Made by a program: the position numbers and the translations under genes. Of a stretch of DNA of 64,000 nt, positions 1 to 11,917 are shown piece by piece. Each line of letters opens with the position of its first letter. Within the stretch, counting starts at the first letter, position 1. Source of the DNA: Tilletia caries (Eukaryota > Basidiomycota > Exobasidiomycetes > Tilletiales > Tilletiaceae). Under the pieces are notes generated by a model that worked only from the letters and a program-made list of their open reading frames with translations, had not been told where the DNA came from and did not search any database. The DNA lies in the NCBI GenBank assembly GCA_032718865.1, contig JALUTQ010000007.1, positions 496,001 to 560,000 on the forward strand. Direction: 5' to 3'.

Positions 1-3000
1 TCGCGTACACGTGCTCAGATTCCAGATCCCAGAGCGACTGGAACTGAAGCCACTTGGCCACATATCGACTGACCTCCGCAATCTTGTTCTCGATGAGAGT
101 GAACAAGCGCTCCAAGGTACCGTCGTCAAAGCGAGTCAGCAGGCTGACGTAGCTCTGCTCGCTGGCGGTGAGCGCCTTGACCTGCAAACCGATCTCGTAG
201 CGTGAGCTCTGCACACGCTTGAGACCACAGATGATGCCCAGGATTTCATGCAGCTGTCCGAACCAGCGAGCCCGGGCGTGCTCGATCGGCGGGTCCAAGA
301 AGATGACTTGGTTCTGGATTCTGATCTCGTGAGTGACAGGCTTCAACTCAATCTGGTCGCGTTGTTGAGCCTTCGCAAGCTGTTCCTCTCGCTTCTTGGC
401 GCCCTTCCGCTTGCCTCGGAGGTTTGTGACGTCTCGAAGGGGAGTGTTCTCCCTGCCATCCGCCGTCTCACCTTTGGAGAACTCGGTAGTCCACGACAAG
501 CTGACCTGTCGAAGCCGCTCCAAGAACGTGTTCTCGATTTGGGCGTCAAGATCTGCGACCCAGCCTTCGAGGTTGGGGTAGCCTTCGAGGTGCAGGCGAT
601 CAATTGTCTGCTGGATCTTTTGAAGGCGGGAGGAGAATGCCTCGACGGTGTAGGAGCAGCTGCTGAGCTCGTCAACGACTTTGTACATGTCCTTCTGCAT
701 GACAATCAGGTCGGCGACCCTGTCTTGGAAGAGCGAGACCGCGCTGGCGAGCTGGCGGACGAACACGACTCGGTCGTTCTCGCGGCTGAAACTGCGGCCA
801 GATCCGGGCAGGTAACCGCCCGTTGGGATGTCGTAGCCGATAATGAGCTCCTCCCAGCGGTAAGCCATTGCAGGCTGGAGCAGGTTGTGGGCATCCTGCT
901 GAACCTGAGCCACCAGACACGCGATATCTTGGTTCTCCTTCAGCAGAGCGCAGGTCTGCGTGTATGTGCGCACAGTCTCCATGAGCGAGACAGCATGAGG
1001 GTACAGACGCTTTGCCTCCGTCGCTGTGTTTATGATGGCACGTGGAATCGAAAACTTGAGCCAGATCAGGTTCCGGACTTCCTTGAAGAGCGCAATGTTC
1101 TGGCGCTCGAAGTTGACCGTCAGCTGATAGACATTGCCAGCCGCGCGGTTGCGAGTTATAGCGAAAATGTGACCCGAGACCTTCATCTGGCGCTTGCGTG
1201 GGTCGTCGCGCCACTTCTCGAAGAGTGGGTTCGTGTCAAGTTTTCGCCTGAATGTCTCGCTCTCCGCCTGAAGCTTTTGACCCTCGGCATACAGCTCCCA
1301 GCCCTTGCCGAGCACATCCTCAACGCGCTTCATGTAGATGTTCAGCTGTCGCTCGATCTGCCGCGCCCAGATGATGGTTCCAACGACTTCGGGAATGTCG
1401 CGCAGCTGACTCATGAAGTTGGCTTCCGAAGGACCGAATTGCGCCTTGTACTTGTCGTGTAACGTCTGGATGTCGGATTTGACGCTCTCCAGCAGCTGTT
1501 GCTGGTACTCTTGGACGGCACCACGAACCTTGGGGCGGACGAAAAGGGTGTTGAACTGAGATAGAACCGCCAACATCTCCCTTGCGCTCTTCGCTTGACC
1601 TAGCATGTCGCGCAGCTTCGAGATCAAGCTGTTCTCGACGCGAGAGACCCGTTCGTTGTACGCAGTCTCAGCAGCCGCCCATATCTCGGCGCCTTCTTGA
1701 GAGACGTCGAGGACGTCGCAAACCTTCACTGTTTCGTATGCAGCGCGAATCTCCTCGTCCATCTCAATGCCCGCCAGCGTCTGTACCCGGGGCTGCTTGG
1801 CGACAACGTTACCGGCTGAAGGGCCCATCAACATGGTACCTTTGCCCGAAGTCACCATCACTCGGAATTGCTCGTGCGTGTTCCTGGAGAAGGTGAGACA
1901 GTTCAGCACACAATTGCTTTGGGTACGACAATCGTGAAGTAGACTCGCCTGAATGCACTGATGTAGTTGAGTCGCTCCCTCAACTTCTCGTGCGCGCCTT
2001 GCACCTTTATCGGGAGGAATTTCTCTCCTCGCTTCTTGATCAGCTCTCGCGCGAGCGTCACGAACTCCTTCAATGATGTGTCCCATGCGGCGAAGATGTC
2101 GGACGCCGACGTCATAATTTCGCAGAACCGAGGGAAATCCTGGTACATCAGTCGCTGCGAGCCCAAGATCTTGGTGATGATGTCGTTCAGATCCCTGGAA
2201 ATTGCTTCGATCAGGAGCAAGACACGCTTCGTCGGGTACGGACTGTTCCGCAACTTGCGGGAAATGTGCGTGAATATGTCCACAAGTGCATGCTGAATCT
2301 TCTCGAGGTCGGTGGCCGAGAGGAGCTCGTTCAGAGGGAAGTCCTTCATGAGCGCGTTGTAACTCTGAATTTTGCCCATCCACTCCTTCATACCCGTGTT
2401 GGAGTAAAAAGTCACCGTCGCGTGGAATCGCTTCGCATGCTTTAGCACTTCGAGCGTGAGGTTGATGGGTTCCGCTCGCAATTGCCGCTCAATCGATTCG
2501 GACTCTCGCTCCAAGGTGAGCCAGAAATTGATCTCTTGCGAGGCTGTTCCGGACGCGACGTCTCGGTCGAGCTTGGTGACGGCTTGAACCTCCTTCACCC
2601 ACATGTTCACATCGGCCTGGAGCTTGTTGAGGAAGGAAGAGTCCTGCAAGACGGACTGAGGCTCGACGTATTGGACCTGCACCGGCAATTCCGCCTTGTG
2701 ACATCGTTCGACCGTCTCTCGGATGACGGGATGCACGGAAAGGTGAATCTCCGGAATCTCGATGTTTTGTTGGAGATGCAACAGACTGAGCTCCAGCTCT
2801 GCAAACTTCCGACGCGCCATTGGAATACCGAGCTTCGAGTCTGCGTCCTTCTTCTTGGCAACAACAACGGCGTCCTTGTCGCGTGATTCTTTGCTGCTCA
2901 CGTACGCGTCGAACCAAGGCGCCATGACGTTGTGAACGACGCTGTGGAGAGCCTCGTAGGGACTCTGCCGGACTAAACTGCGGACCTCTTCACCATCTGC

Positions 3001-3597
3001 GTCGCGAGCAGAAACGCCATTCCCGTTGACTGCCCCGTCTGCATCCTGAGCCGAGGCTCCGCCAGTGGCCGGGCCAGGAAGTGATATGATATTGAGCTGT
3101 TGCGGCAGGGGCGTCGAGCTGTCGAGCATTTGCACGCGCTTCAACAGCGCAATGGAAGCGACGTGGCGGGTTGAATAGGTTGGCTCGCTGATGAGGAAGT
3201 ACGAGTACAGGTCTGTGCATTTTAAGGAGAAGGTCAGATACATGCAAGTCTCGAAGGGAAAGCGCATGCAGCGGTACTCACCTTCACCTCCGTCTGCGCT
3301 GGAGAGATTGGTATTTCTGACTTTGTCAACATATAGCACGTTGACATTTGGGTCGGTAGCAAATGAGGTGACTGTGTCCTTCCAGCCGGTTGTGCCAGAT
3401 TTTACCGGTCGGAACATCGAGTGGTCAAGCGCGCCGAGGTCCGCGTCCAGAAGAACGGGCAGAAGCGTCTCGAGGTAGGCGCGCATGAGTTGGACATCGA
3501 AGCGCGCGCCACCTTTGCCGCCGCCGAGGTCGTCCCGTGCGAAGCTCCCGACATTCGGGAGCGCCACCGTCGAGCCGGACGGTGAGAGGGCCTCCAT
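1..3597 (-). CDS. DYN1: Cytoplasmic dynein 1 heavy chain, N-terminal part (runs off the left edge)
   Basis: This is the minus-end-directed microtubule motor heavy chain; the visible part is the tail that dimerises and binds the intermediate and light-intermediate chains. The exons read are 3597-3282, 3212-1949 and 1883-1 (incomplete), giving about 1,150 residues of a protein normally over 4,000 long. The AAA motor domain lies outside the window. Family-typical stretches include LLIEAISRDLNDIITKILGS, MKDFPLNELLSATDLEK and, in exon 3, VGTIIWARQIERQLNIYMKR. The start is the ATG at 3597; the in-frame TTG at 3603 is not needed. Intron 1 (3213-3281) is 69 bp and in frame, so it is easily misread as coding. 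Intron 2 (1884-1948) appears to be a GC-AG intron, because only the donor GCGAGT restores the frame into FRNTHEQFRVMV. The gene is divergent from RBX1. Confidence 0.95.
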
Positions 3598-4194
3598 GGT
3601 CAAGGCGCGTTACGGGTGTGCTCTGGGCGTGTTTCCGCTGGGGTTTTTCGTTTCGGAGCCCTGCTGCTGAGTGTGTGTCTCTTAACGACCGGTGCGCCCG
3701 TTTGCTGTCTAGAACTTGTGCGAGGTGCGTGCGTGGAAGGCGTTGCTGTGAAGAAAGGTGTTGCTCTTGATGAGTTGCTGTTCTGCTGGACCGCGTTGAC
3801 CCCGCAGTTCGAGCACGGGCTGGCCGCTGGGGGGATCTTTGCCAGCAGGGGCTGGGGGAAGGCGAGAACGGGCTCGAGGGGTATACGAAGCGGTGCGCGC
3901 CTGGTCCGAGGGCGAGTGAGCAGCGCAGCGCGGGCTCAGGGGTAGGAAAGGGGAAGGGAGAGGTCGTGGTGAGCAGCCTGGAAGATGTGAAGCGCACTTC
4001 GAGCTGATGAGAGGACAGGAGACGAGAGATCAGCTTCTCATCGCCTCATCGTCTCGACCACCACAACCAGACCGCAGCTCTCAAGCAAAGCATCTGTACA
4101 AGTCGAGACAGCGCAGCGCACTCGGCAGGCACGGGCAGGAAGATCGAAAGGCGAAGCGCATTCTCAAGGCTTAGGCGCACAGCAAGAAGACAGC
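3598..4194. other. Divergent promoter region, dynein heavy chain / RBX1
   Basis: This is a 597-bp spacer between two oppositely oriented starts and must hold both 5' UTRs and promoters. I found no clear TATA box. Short open frames here are low complexity and lack family signatures. Confidence 0.6.
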
Positions 4195-4874
4195 ATGGCT
4201 GATAAGATGGACGTCGACTCTTCCTCGAAGCCCCCGCGCTTCCAGGTCAAGAAGGTGAGCATGTCCTCTGGTTAGCATGCATTCTGAATGCACATGGTCT
4301 GATTTGCCGCTCGCTTTAGTGGAACTCGGTCTGCCTCTGGAACTGGGACATCATGGTCGAGAACGTAAGTGGCCCATTCTCAGGAGCTGTCTCCTCGAAG
4401 CAGGAACCCATTGACACACCTTCCCGCCCTGTAAATCTTTCCTTCATTCCAGTGCGCTATCTGCAGGAACCATATCATGGATCTCTGTGCGTGCAGTCCA
4501 TCTCGCATTTACCGCGGCCGAATTTGATTTGATACAGATATGCTGATCAATTCTCCTTTCGAATGCAGGCATCGAGTGCCAGGCGAACCAAGGCGCGACC
4601 AGTACAGAAGAGTGCACGGTGGCGTGGGGCCAATGTAACGTGAGCCTTCATCGTTCTTTCGATCCCGTTGAGTACATAAGCTGACCTCGAAGCTTTGGGC
4701 ATTGCTCAGCACGCTTTCCACTTCCACTGCATCTCACGTTGGCTCAAGACGCGCGGAGTGTGCCCGCTTGACAACCGAGAGTGGGAGCTTCAGAAGTACG
4801 TACAATATGCTTCATGCTCGCCCGAGCTGTACCGGACTGACTCGCGTCTCTTTGCCTCTAGATATGGTCGATGA
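4195..4874 (+). CDS. RBX1: RING-box protein Rbx1/Hrt1/Roc1
   Basis: This is the RING-H2 subunit of cullin-RING (SCF) ubiquitin ligases; it binds the cullin C-terminus and recruits E2 and NEDD8-E2. Six short exons are needed: 4195-4254, 4320-4364, 4453-4486, 4569-4639, 4710-4795 and 4862-4874. They give 102 residues, the usual family length. The spliced protein begins [16 protein letters not shown] and continues [20 protein letters not shown]. The RING-H2 ligands follow in CAIC, CIEC, GQCNHAFHFHC and VCPLDNREW, and the protein ends LQKYGR. The last exon is only 13 bp and is fixed by the donor GTACGT at 4796 and by the expected KYG ending. Because no exon exceeds 86 bp, simple ORF calling misses this gene completely. 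Confidence 0.96.
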
Positions 4875-5369
4875 TCGAATTATTGTCGCCTCATCAAGAA
4901 AGCACGAAGCTGATCCCATCACTGCATCCTGTCGTCCCTCGTATCCTTCCCAACCTTTCTCACCCTTGTACCAGTATCCACTCCCTGCATACAACAGCAC
5001 ATCAACGATCAAAATTCGCCATGCCGGAGTCGCCTCTCAGACACGTACAAATGAAAGGTCAGAAAGGAAGGACATAAAAGTTGATTCAGAGAAAGTGGGC
5101 AGGCCGAAGAAGGCTACAAGGAGGGACATTGATGCACGATCTGTGTGCGAGGTAGGTATACAATCGAAGGTAGGGTGCAACGGTGAAGCGGGCCGTCAAG
5201 TATCATCAGGCTGGGCCCGGCATTTAAAGGGGGAGGAGACGAAACAGAAGAGGAGGGGTTAGAGGGGTTATCGTGATTTGCGTGTGGCAGATCGATGCAG
5301 TGCGATGATTAAGAGGGAGGGTATCGAGGGTTTTGGCTCGCGTTGTTGTACCGCAAGAGTGAGAGTCGT
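4875..5369. other. Convergent 3' spacer, RBX1 / alpha/beta hydrolase
   Basis: This 495-bp region separates two converging genes. It is AT-richer than its surroundings and presumably holds both 3' UTRs. I see no gene in it. Confidence 0.5.
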
Positions 5370-7119
5370 CTAGGCTGGGTTCTGGAAATCAGTCATTGGC
5401 GGCGGACGAGGACCAGGTTGGACCATGTCGTCGAGGAGCGCCGAGATGCCCACGGGCGAGGCGAACATCTTTGTCGAGTCGTGACCAACCCCAGAGACGA
5501 TGCCGAGCTGATGTCTGAATACCGTGCCCAGCTCAGAGACCGGTCGAACGCTTTTGGAAAGGTTCGCATATCCGTAGAAGGCAGAAACGTCCTCGTTTGT
5601 GCCCGCGAGGAGGTTGATGTACACCCTGGGAAATAGCAGACCCAACGATCGTCAGTACATCATCGAGTCATGAGTGACACTTCTGGTTGGAGGAGAAACT
5701 CACCATGCAGCATAGTTGCGATCTCTACGGTTTGGCCCGCCTTGGGTCTGGACTGCACAGCTCTGATCACCGCTGCCTTCCGCGAGGGCATAAACGTCGT
5801 TTGTTCCAACGATCTTGACTACGTCCTTAGCGATGTAAGAAGAAAACAGGCGCAAACCATCGCCGGGCCCACCCGGTGCTCGGGCAGCCACGTAGCGAGG
5901 CATCGCTCCGCTCAAGCCGTATCGCCAGTCGTTGAAGCTGCATCCCGTGGGTGAAGCAGTGCCGCTAGCTGTCTTGCGACTGGCAACCTGTGTCTGAGCG
6001 GCATCGTTGTCAGGTCGGTCCTCCGTGAAGTAGACCATCGAGGGAGCATTTGCGATGACACTGCGGATGCGGATGCCATTGACCCCACTCAATACCGCCG
6101 GGTTGAGCGTCAGGTATCGCGAAAGAGCCTGTTGCAGTAGGCAGTGGTAGAGGGAGTCAGCATTCCGGTCGGATTGATGACTTTCATCCAGCACGCACCT
6201 GTGCACCTGCACTGTGTCCAACCAGAGTAATCTTCTGCAAGTTTGGATGGCGAGATCGGTTGGAGATGTAGGTGATCACCTCGTCGAGAACATCATATGT
6301 GCTAATCTGAGCGCCATTCAGGCGGTATGCAGGATCCTCTTCGCCGCTGGGTCCGACTGCAAGTGAGAAGCTTGATGTCAGAAACTGCCAGGGCACAGGC
6401 TTAACGCAAGCAAGAAAAGAATACGCACTGGCATCGGTACCGTCAAAGAGGCCGAAGGTAGATCCCTTGCCACCATTGGCGGCATCTCCGCTAAACTTCC
6501 AGGCAAGATTGCGGGCCGAGTCAAAGAGTCTTCGTTTGATGGCGTCATTAGGTGTGTAGAATTGTAGGGAGACGATGAGAATATTTGAGTTGGGAGCGTC
6601 GAGGCTCTGGCCTGCAAGTGTGAGCGCGGCATGGACATCTTTGAAGGATTCTTGCCCTGCAGAAAATGGAAGTATATGAGAAGGATCAGTTAGAGAGTCT
6701 CGCAGACGCTTGCTTATTCACGCACCGTTTCGTTGACTTCCGTGCCAAACAACGAACGCCTGTGTAGCCTGTGATGGGGCACCGCCATCTGACCTCCAGG
6801 CTGCGCTTACGTAGAGAGGAGCTGTAGCTCTAGTAAGGGTCGATGGCGCGAACTGCACGAGACTGGCACCGGGCGGCAATTTTGACGACGACCCGGAGTT
6901 GGTAAGGTTATTCCGTCCGGAGCGCATCAGCAGTAATGGCGGAGAGACCATTGGGACGCCGTCAGAATCCAAAGCATCATAGCTAGGCGTGGAGTCTGAA
7001 AGCGCATGGCCGGGGGCGAAGTAGCCTGTGGGAGCTGCCTGGGTAGCTCTTGAGGTGGCAGCGAGGGCGAGAAAGACGACGACAGGCCACCGGCTGAGGG
7101 AGCAAATTGTTGGCCGCAT
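5370..7119 (-). CDS. Secreted alpha/beta-hydrolase-fold protein
   Basis: Five exons (7119-6726, 6656-6429, 6356-6199, 6128-5704, 5625-5370) give 486 residues. The N-terminus has a signal peptide with hydrophobic core WPVVVFLALAATS before TQAAP, so export is expected. Family landmarks are an early VWHGSQRNG segment, the nucleophile elbow GHSAG (Ser about 256), GTNDVYA (possible acid Asp about 371) and GVGHDS (His about 450). Together these form a plausible catalytic triad. Proteins of this kind are common in fungi and mostly uncharacterised, so lipase, esterase or another hydrolase activity cannot be told apart. The start ATG at 7119 lies directly before the signal peptide. The gene is divergent from the RPAP1 homologue. 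Confidence 0.85.
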
Positions 7120-8169
7120 TATGAAGGATGGCGAAGGATAACACGAGGCGAGGGAGCAGGAATATGTGGCTGGAAAAGGAAGGTAAATCGACTGTAGGGA
7201 TAGAGCGAGTCGGTCGGAGGCCACGGCTGTGAAGAAGGAAGCTCGGATAAGGCCGAATGGAATAGGATGAGAGACAGGTGTCGGAAAAAGGGGAACAAGA
7301 GGGTCAGCCTATATCCAATCTGGTGAAGGTACACATCACGGCATCGTGTCAGGGGATCAAGAGATGGAGACACTGGCCCGTAAGCCTCTGCTAGGTCAAG
7401 AATGGGAAGGTAAGATTGGCACGACCTCAGGAGTCAGGACGTCATGAAGTCAGAGCGCAGAGTGAGCAGATACACAAGGCCTTCTTCAGAAGGGTAGCGC
7501 AGGGAGGTTAGCCAAGCTGAGCTCGTTGCAAAATGAGCTTGAGGAAAGCCTGAAGTCCAAGAAAAGACCTGAACGACTGTCTTCTCCGGTATCAGCTGGA
7601 ATCCGTGCGAGCATCGAGCATCGCTCGCCAGGAAATGGACCAACACACCGCAACCCTTCCACCAAGTGGGCCGAAATCTCGGCAGGCCGGGCACGGGGGC
7701 GACAAGTGTGTAGTGAAAGTCGTCCATTATTGGGCCCGGCTTGCTGATGCTACTCACGACTCGGCCTCGGACCCGATGCACATCGCCTGAGGAGTCAGGA
7801 CGAGACAGCTGTCGGCGAAAGCTTGTGCAGCGGTGTAGATGGTACAACGGTACACATTGTGCCTCACTCGGCGGTGAGCATCCGCATGTAAGTCCATCAT
7901 GAGCTTCACCGACGAGGACTTGCCGTGAAGGAAGGAAGGAAGGGCAAGCGGTTGGCGGAGGCACGCTGAGGGGGAGGAAGGTGACATGATCATCTCGATC
8001 ACACCCGACCGGCAACCAACACTTTCCCATTTCTTTCCGTTAACTTTTCGTTGCCTTTCTCTCCAAGTCAAGTCATTTCAACTCACTGTCGCAAACTGGC
8101 ACAGGATCGAGAGTAGCTCGCCCGTCTGCCATCTAGTCTTCGCTAAGGCTGGGAATAGTGCTGTCGGAT
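7120..8169. other. Divergent promoter region, hydrolase / RPAP1
   Basis: This 1.05-kb spacer between divergent starts contains open frames on the minus strand (for example 7434-8030), but they start in low-complexity sequence and match nothing I recognise. I treat the span as non-coding. Confidence 0.5.
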
Positions 8170-10902
8170 ATGGACGACTACGACGTTGATTCTTCCCCGC
8201 TCGGTGGTGTCCGTGAGAGAGCGACGAGGTCAAAGTCCAGAGCCCCCGCCACTCACACTGAGGCTCTGGACTCGAGCGGACCCAAGAAGTCAAGATTCCA
8301 ACTGGCAAAAGAGGCGGAGCGACTTAAAGCAGAGCAAATCTCGAAGTCGGGGCACCTTCCCGGTGAAGGGCAAGTCGAGCGGAAAGATGTCCCAGATCCG
8401 ACAGAGTTGCCTTCTGCGCAGTCGGGTACGGCCGAAGTCTGGCTCGATGCCGACGGAGTCCCACTTTCTGCATTCAAAAAGGCGATGCTTCAGCGGAAGG
8501 GACTGGGACCTCCAGGTCGAACCACTTCCCGGTCGCAAGCCGAGTCCTCAACGAGCTCCTCATCTTTGCCGCTCGACAAAGCGGTGGCGTCGGCGGCACC
8601 ACCTCCACCAGAGCCAAGTGCATTCGACAGCGATGCACGAAATAGCGAACTCGATACTATTTCAAAGCAGAATGAAGCCAAGATCGCAGCCATGTCGCCT
8701 GAAGAAGTGCATCAAGAAGTCGAAGAGCTGCAAGATCAGATCGGTAACGATTTGCTCGACCAATTCCGTCAATTAGCCAAGCTTCGTGCTCAAGGCGCGC
8801 AGAAGCAGCCAGCAGAACGAGAGGCGTCGGGACAAGGTCCGGACGCAACCAATGTGGCGACGAAGAAATCGGTCAGCTTCGACGTCCCCGTCGACGACTC
8901 TACTCCACCCGTCGGATTGTCCAAAGACGTTGATCTCGCCAAGACTGTCCGAGACGCTCCGTCAGAACTGCACTTTCACGAGCATTCCGACGACGCCAAC
9001 CTCGAATCCATTAAGATCACGCACTCAGGACACCTCGTCTCAGCTACCCCTTCATCAAAGCCGATTGGGGAAGAAGTGTACTCGATGCCCATGCTCCTCT
9101 CCCTCGTCCAAAGCTCCGCTCCGACCCAAAGATCACTCGGGCTCACCGTCCTCACCCGCGCAATCTCGAGCTCCTCGCCTGAGCTCGAAACGATGCTTGG
9201 CGCGGAGAAGTACATCAAAAGTGTGCTGAGGGTTGGGGCTCTTGCGGCACGATACACACTCTCTGATAGACATCGAAGCGTCGTCTCCTCGGCTCGGCGA
9301 TGTCTGCTCGGCGTGCTGTCCGCCCTCACGTCCGGCCAGCATCTAGACCGGAGACAGGCGCAAAAAAGAAGGAGTGGCTTGAAAAGTACCACGGGCGTAG
9401 TCGCACCCATCCTCGACGCCGGTGGACATGGGTTTCCAGAAGATCTAGAGCAAGAGCTCACGCAAGCGTTGCCCAGCACGTCCGCAGCTTTCCTCTTGGT
9501 CTCGGACCTCCTCCAGAGCGGTCTAATCTCAGGTCTTCGATCGGACCTGGCCTCTTGTGACCGTGTTCTGTCTGCCAAGTCCAACAAACCATCATCGACA
9601 AGCATGAATGATGTATCGGCGGAATTTGGAGACGCAATCGAAGGTGTTACGGAAGCGGCTTCGGTCCTACAGATCATTGCGCAGATATCGGATCTGCACG
9701 CCGAATCCATTGCGATAAACGAAGACGAGTCGGGTCATTCTTCTGCCTCCGACGGCGACACTGTGCTGCAGATCCTCGTCAAGCAAGGTATTCGTGCAAG
9801 ACGCTGGCCCACGGCCGACGATGGAGAAGCACAGTTGGACGTCATTCCTGAAGTGCTCGCGCTTGTCGCCACCATTTGCAACTCCACTCCAAGGGCGGCG
9901 CTCAAGCTGTCTCAACAGACCAACGTGGCAAACACACTCTTACGCTTTGTCGCACTCCCTCCCTGGTCTCTAGATGAGGCCGAAGGGGAAGCGCAGCAGA
10001 TCTCGAATGGCGACGAGGCGGCGCGACACATGCGGAATCTTCGCAATTGGGACCTGTTCTCATCTACCCTCCTGGCCTATGGCGGACTTTCCAAGCACAG
10101 TCTTGAAGGCGCACTGCTGGACGCATGGTCCCTTTGGGTCGACGTCAGCGACTGGGTACAGCAAGGTTCCTTCCTCACTGCGCCCAATTCCACCTCGTCC
10201 GCTGCTGCCATCCGAATGGTCCAGCTCCGATGTGCTTCGCGTTTGCTCCAGCTCTTCGGCAGCTGGATCGCTCGTGCCGTCAGTAGCGAAGGCGACTTTG
10301 ACGACTTGACGTGGACGGACGTCTCACCCACCAAGGACGTCGCTCTCGCCATCCTGGGCAAGCTCGCCGGGCAGCTGCCAGGCAGTACGGGGTCTGTCAA
10401 CGGTTGCGACGATGATCGTGCTTTGAGGCGGCGAACGGAAGAACTTCACCTCCTCGCAAGCGCTGTAACGCTCCTTGTGACCTGGCTGCAAGCAGCTACG
10501 GAGTCGGCTCGCAACCCTGCCCGTCAACTGACGATGCAGCTGCAGGCGGATGCTAATTTGAGTCTCCTCTTCAAGGCGACGCTTGCGGAGGCGGAGACGA
10601 TGCTTGGAAAGGATACAAAGGAAGATCCAGCGGTCAGGGGAGGCGAGGTAGCCGACGAGGAGGGGCATAAGCAACGACTCGCCCCGTGTATCTCCGCGTT
10701 GGAGGCAATCGAGGCGATACACGAGCTCAGTCGACTTCTCGCCATGTCCTCTCCAGCTGCTGCTCCCGCTTCGGACGGCAAACAGGACCTTTCTGCTTTG
10801 GGTTCACGACATACATGGCAGGCGCTCGCCAAGGGGACGGCCAAATCAATGGCCCGGTTCGCGTCAAAGGGAATCGATGTCGAGGAGAGGCGTCTGCAAT
10901 AA
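8170..10902 (+). CDS. RBA50: RNA polymerase II-associated protein 1 (RPAP1/Rba50) homologue
   Basis: This appears to be an assembly and nuclear import factor for RNA polymerase II. It is a single exon of 910 residues. The start is the ATG at 8170 (MDDYDVDSS); an upstream in-frame GTG at 8158 is not a eukaryotic start. The RPAP1 N-terminal motif lies at about residues 157-208 (KQNEAKIAAMSPEEVHQEVE, then LLDQFRQL). The RPAP1 C motif lies at about 264-335 (SELHFHE, IKITHSGHLV, SMPMLLSLVQSSAPTQRSLG). The rest is helical and divergent, as in RPAP1 proteins generally. It is longer than budding-yeast Rba50 (439 residues) and shorter than human RPAP1. I see no splice signal that is required. Confidence 0.85.
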   Translation: MDDYDVDSSPLGGVRERATRSKSRAPATHTEALDSSGPKKSRFQLAKEAERLKAEQISKSGHLPGEGQVERKDVPDPTELPSAQSGTAEVWLDADGVPLSAFKKAMLQRKGLGPPGRTTSRSQAESSTSSSSLPLDKAVASAAPPPPEPSAFDSDARNSELDTISKQNEAKIAAMSPEEVHQEVEELQDQIGNDLLDQFRQLAKLRAQGAQKQPAEREASGQGPDATNVATKKSVSFDVPVDDSTPPVGLSKDVDLAKTVRDAPSELHFHEHSDDANLESIKITHSGHLVSATPSSKPIGEEVYSMPMLLSLVQSSAPTQRSLGLTVLTRAISSSSPELETMLGAEKYIKSVLRVGALAARYTLSDRHRSVVSSARRCLLGVLSALTSGQHLDRRQAQKRRSGLKSTTGVVAPILDAGGHGFPEDLEQELTQALPSTSAAFLLVSDLLQSGLISGLRSDLASCDRVLSAKSNKPSSTSMNDVSAEFGDAIEGVTEAASVLQIIAQISDLHAESIAINEDESGHSSASDGDTVLQILVKQGIRARRWPTADDGEAQLDVIPEVLALVATICNSTPRAALKLSQQTNVANTLLRFVALPPWSLDEAEGEAQQISNGDEAARHMRNLRNWDLFSSTLLAYGGLSKHSLEGALLDAWSLWVDVSDWVQQGSFLTAPNSTSSAAAIRMVQLRCASRLLQLFGSWIARAVSSEGDFDDLTWTDVSPTKDVALAILGKLAGQLPGSTGSVNGCDDDRALRRRTEELHLLASAVTLLVTWLQAATESARNPARQLTMQLQADANLSLLFKATLAEAETMLGKDTKEDPAVRGGEVADEEGHKQRLAPCISALEAIEAIHELSRLLAMSSPAAAPASDGKQDLSALGSRHTWQALAKGTAKSMARFASKGIDVEERRLQ

Positions 10903-11275
10903 ATCTCTTGCCGTTATCATACGAAATACAGCAGGTACCATCACGCCCGAGAAGCTCGACTGTTGCTCGTATGAAGGACGAGCGGAAGAAAAGTGGACAT
11001 TGAAGCGGATGAACAGTCTACAGTGAACCGGGAAACGGGAAACCAGAAGGGGAGTTGCGGCGTCAGAAACGGAACAAGGTATGTAAGGGGTTCCGCTGCC
11101 TTCCTGCCGTCCTCGCCCTTCGCTCGCTCGCTGAACGTCGGGTATCGACAAGTCACATCTCACACGAAGCAGAGTTTGCGGTGCGAAGGCCATCAACACC
11201 AATGGGCCCCGCTTTGCGCTCTGGGTACTTCCTGAGCCCCAGAAGCGACTTCGATACGATTGCGGAAAGAGAGAA

Positions 11276-11310
11276 CGAGACGAGACGAGACGAGACGAGA
11301 CGAGACGAGA
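11276..11310. repeat. (CGAGA)7 microsatellite
   Basis: Seven exact tandem copies of the pentamer CGAGA. Confidence 0.95.
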
Positions 11311-11560
11311 AGCACAAATGGAGCCCGGGAAAGTCGAGAGCGGGAACGGAAAGGGAGGCCAGATCGCGGCACGGGAGAGGGAAGAAACCGGGACGAAAGA
11401 ACCGGGAGGCCGGGAACCAGAACAGAGAGGATTGCGTCGAGAAGGGAGATGAGGATGCAGATGCTTGAAGAGACGCGAGCGGAATGATGCAAGGTTGGAG
11501 ACGGCAGAGAGACGGACGGAAACAGCGGCGATGGTTGCAGAGAGAGAGAGAAAGAGGCCA

Positions 11561-11670
11561 CGAGGTGGGCTGGATAGGAAGGCGAACGAGTTGGGTGACC
11601 TGAGGAAAGGGACGACGAGGTGGGCTGGGTAGGAAGGCGAATGAGTTGGGTGACCTGAGGAAAGGGACGA
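11561..11670. repeat. 55-bp tandem duplication
   Basis: Two adjacent 55-bp units (11561-11615 and 11616-11670) start with CGAGGTGGGCTGG and end with AAAGGGACGA. They differ at two positions, so this is a recent local duplication. Confidence 0.9.
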
Positions 11671-11917
11671 GGTGAGAAATCGAACAGTGATCCGTTGGCA
11701 TACCCATGATAGGAAAAGGGTACTCACGTTGAGAGAGCGGGAGAATCGATGGCGATGGCGATGGCGAATAGCAGGCGAACGAGCATCGACTGCCGCAACT
11801 GGGGAGGAAGGCGGGGACGGGATGGGCAAGGAACATCACTGTGGGACGGAGACTATTCCGTGACGAGGGAAGGGCCGAAGAGTTACGAAGCGAGTGAGCG
11901 ACCTTGCACTTTGAAGA

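Larger units (their letters stand above)
10903..11917. other. Gene-free spacer rich in simple repeats
   Basis: This is about 1 kb of purine-rich (plus strand) sequence with a CGAGA microsatellite and a 55-bp tandem duplication, annotated separately. A 321-codon minus-strand open frame (10864-11829) is a composition artefact made of Ser/Pro/Arg/Phe. Confidence 0.55.

Noticed and set aside
248..1462. 404-codon plus-strand open frame
   Set aside because: It is antisense to dynein exon 3, whose minus-strand translation matches the family without a break.
7434..8030. 198-codon minus-strand frame in a divergent promoter
   Set aside because: No recognisable domain and no start context, and it overlaps the promoter region of two supported genes.
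10864..11829. 321-codon minus-strand open frame
   Set aside because: It is made of Ser/Pro/Arg/Phe-rich low-complexity sequence over a purine-rich repeat region, with no domain.
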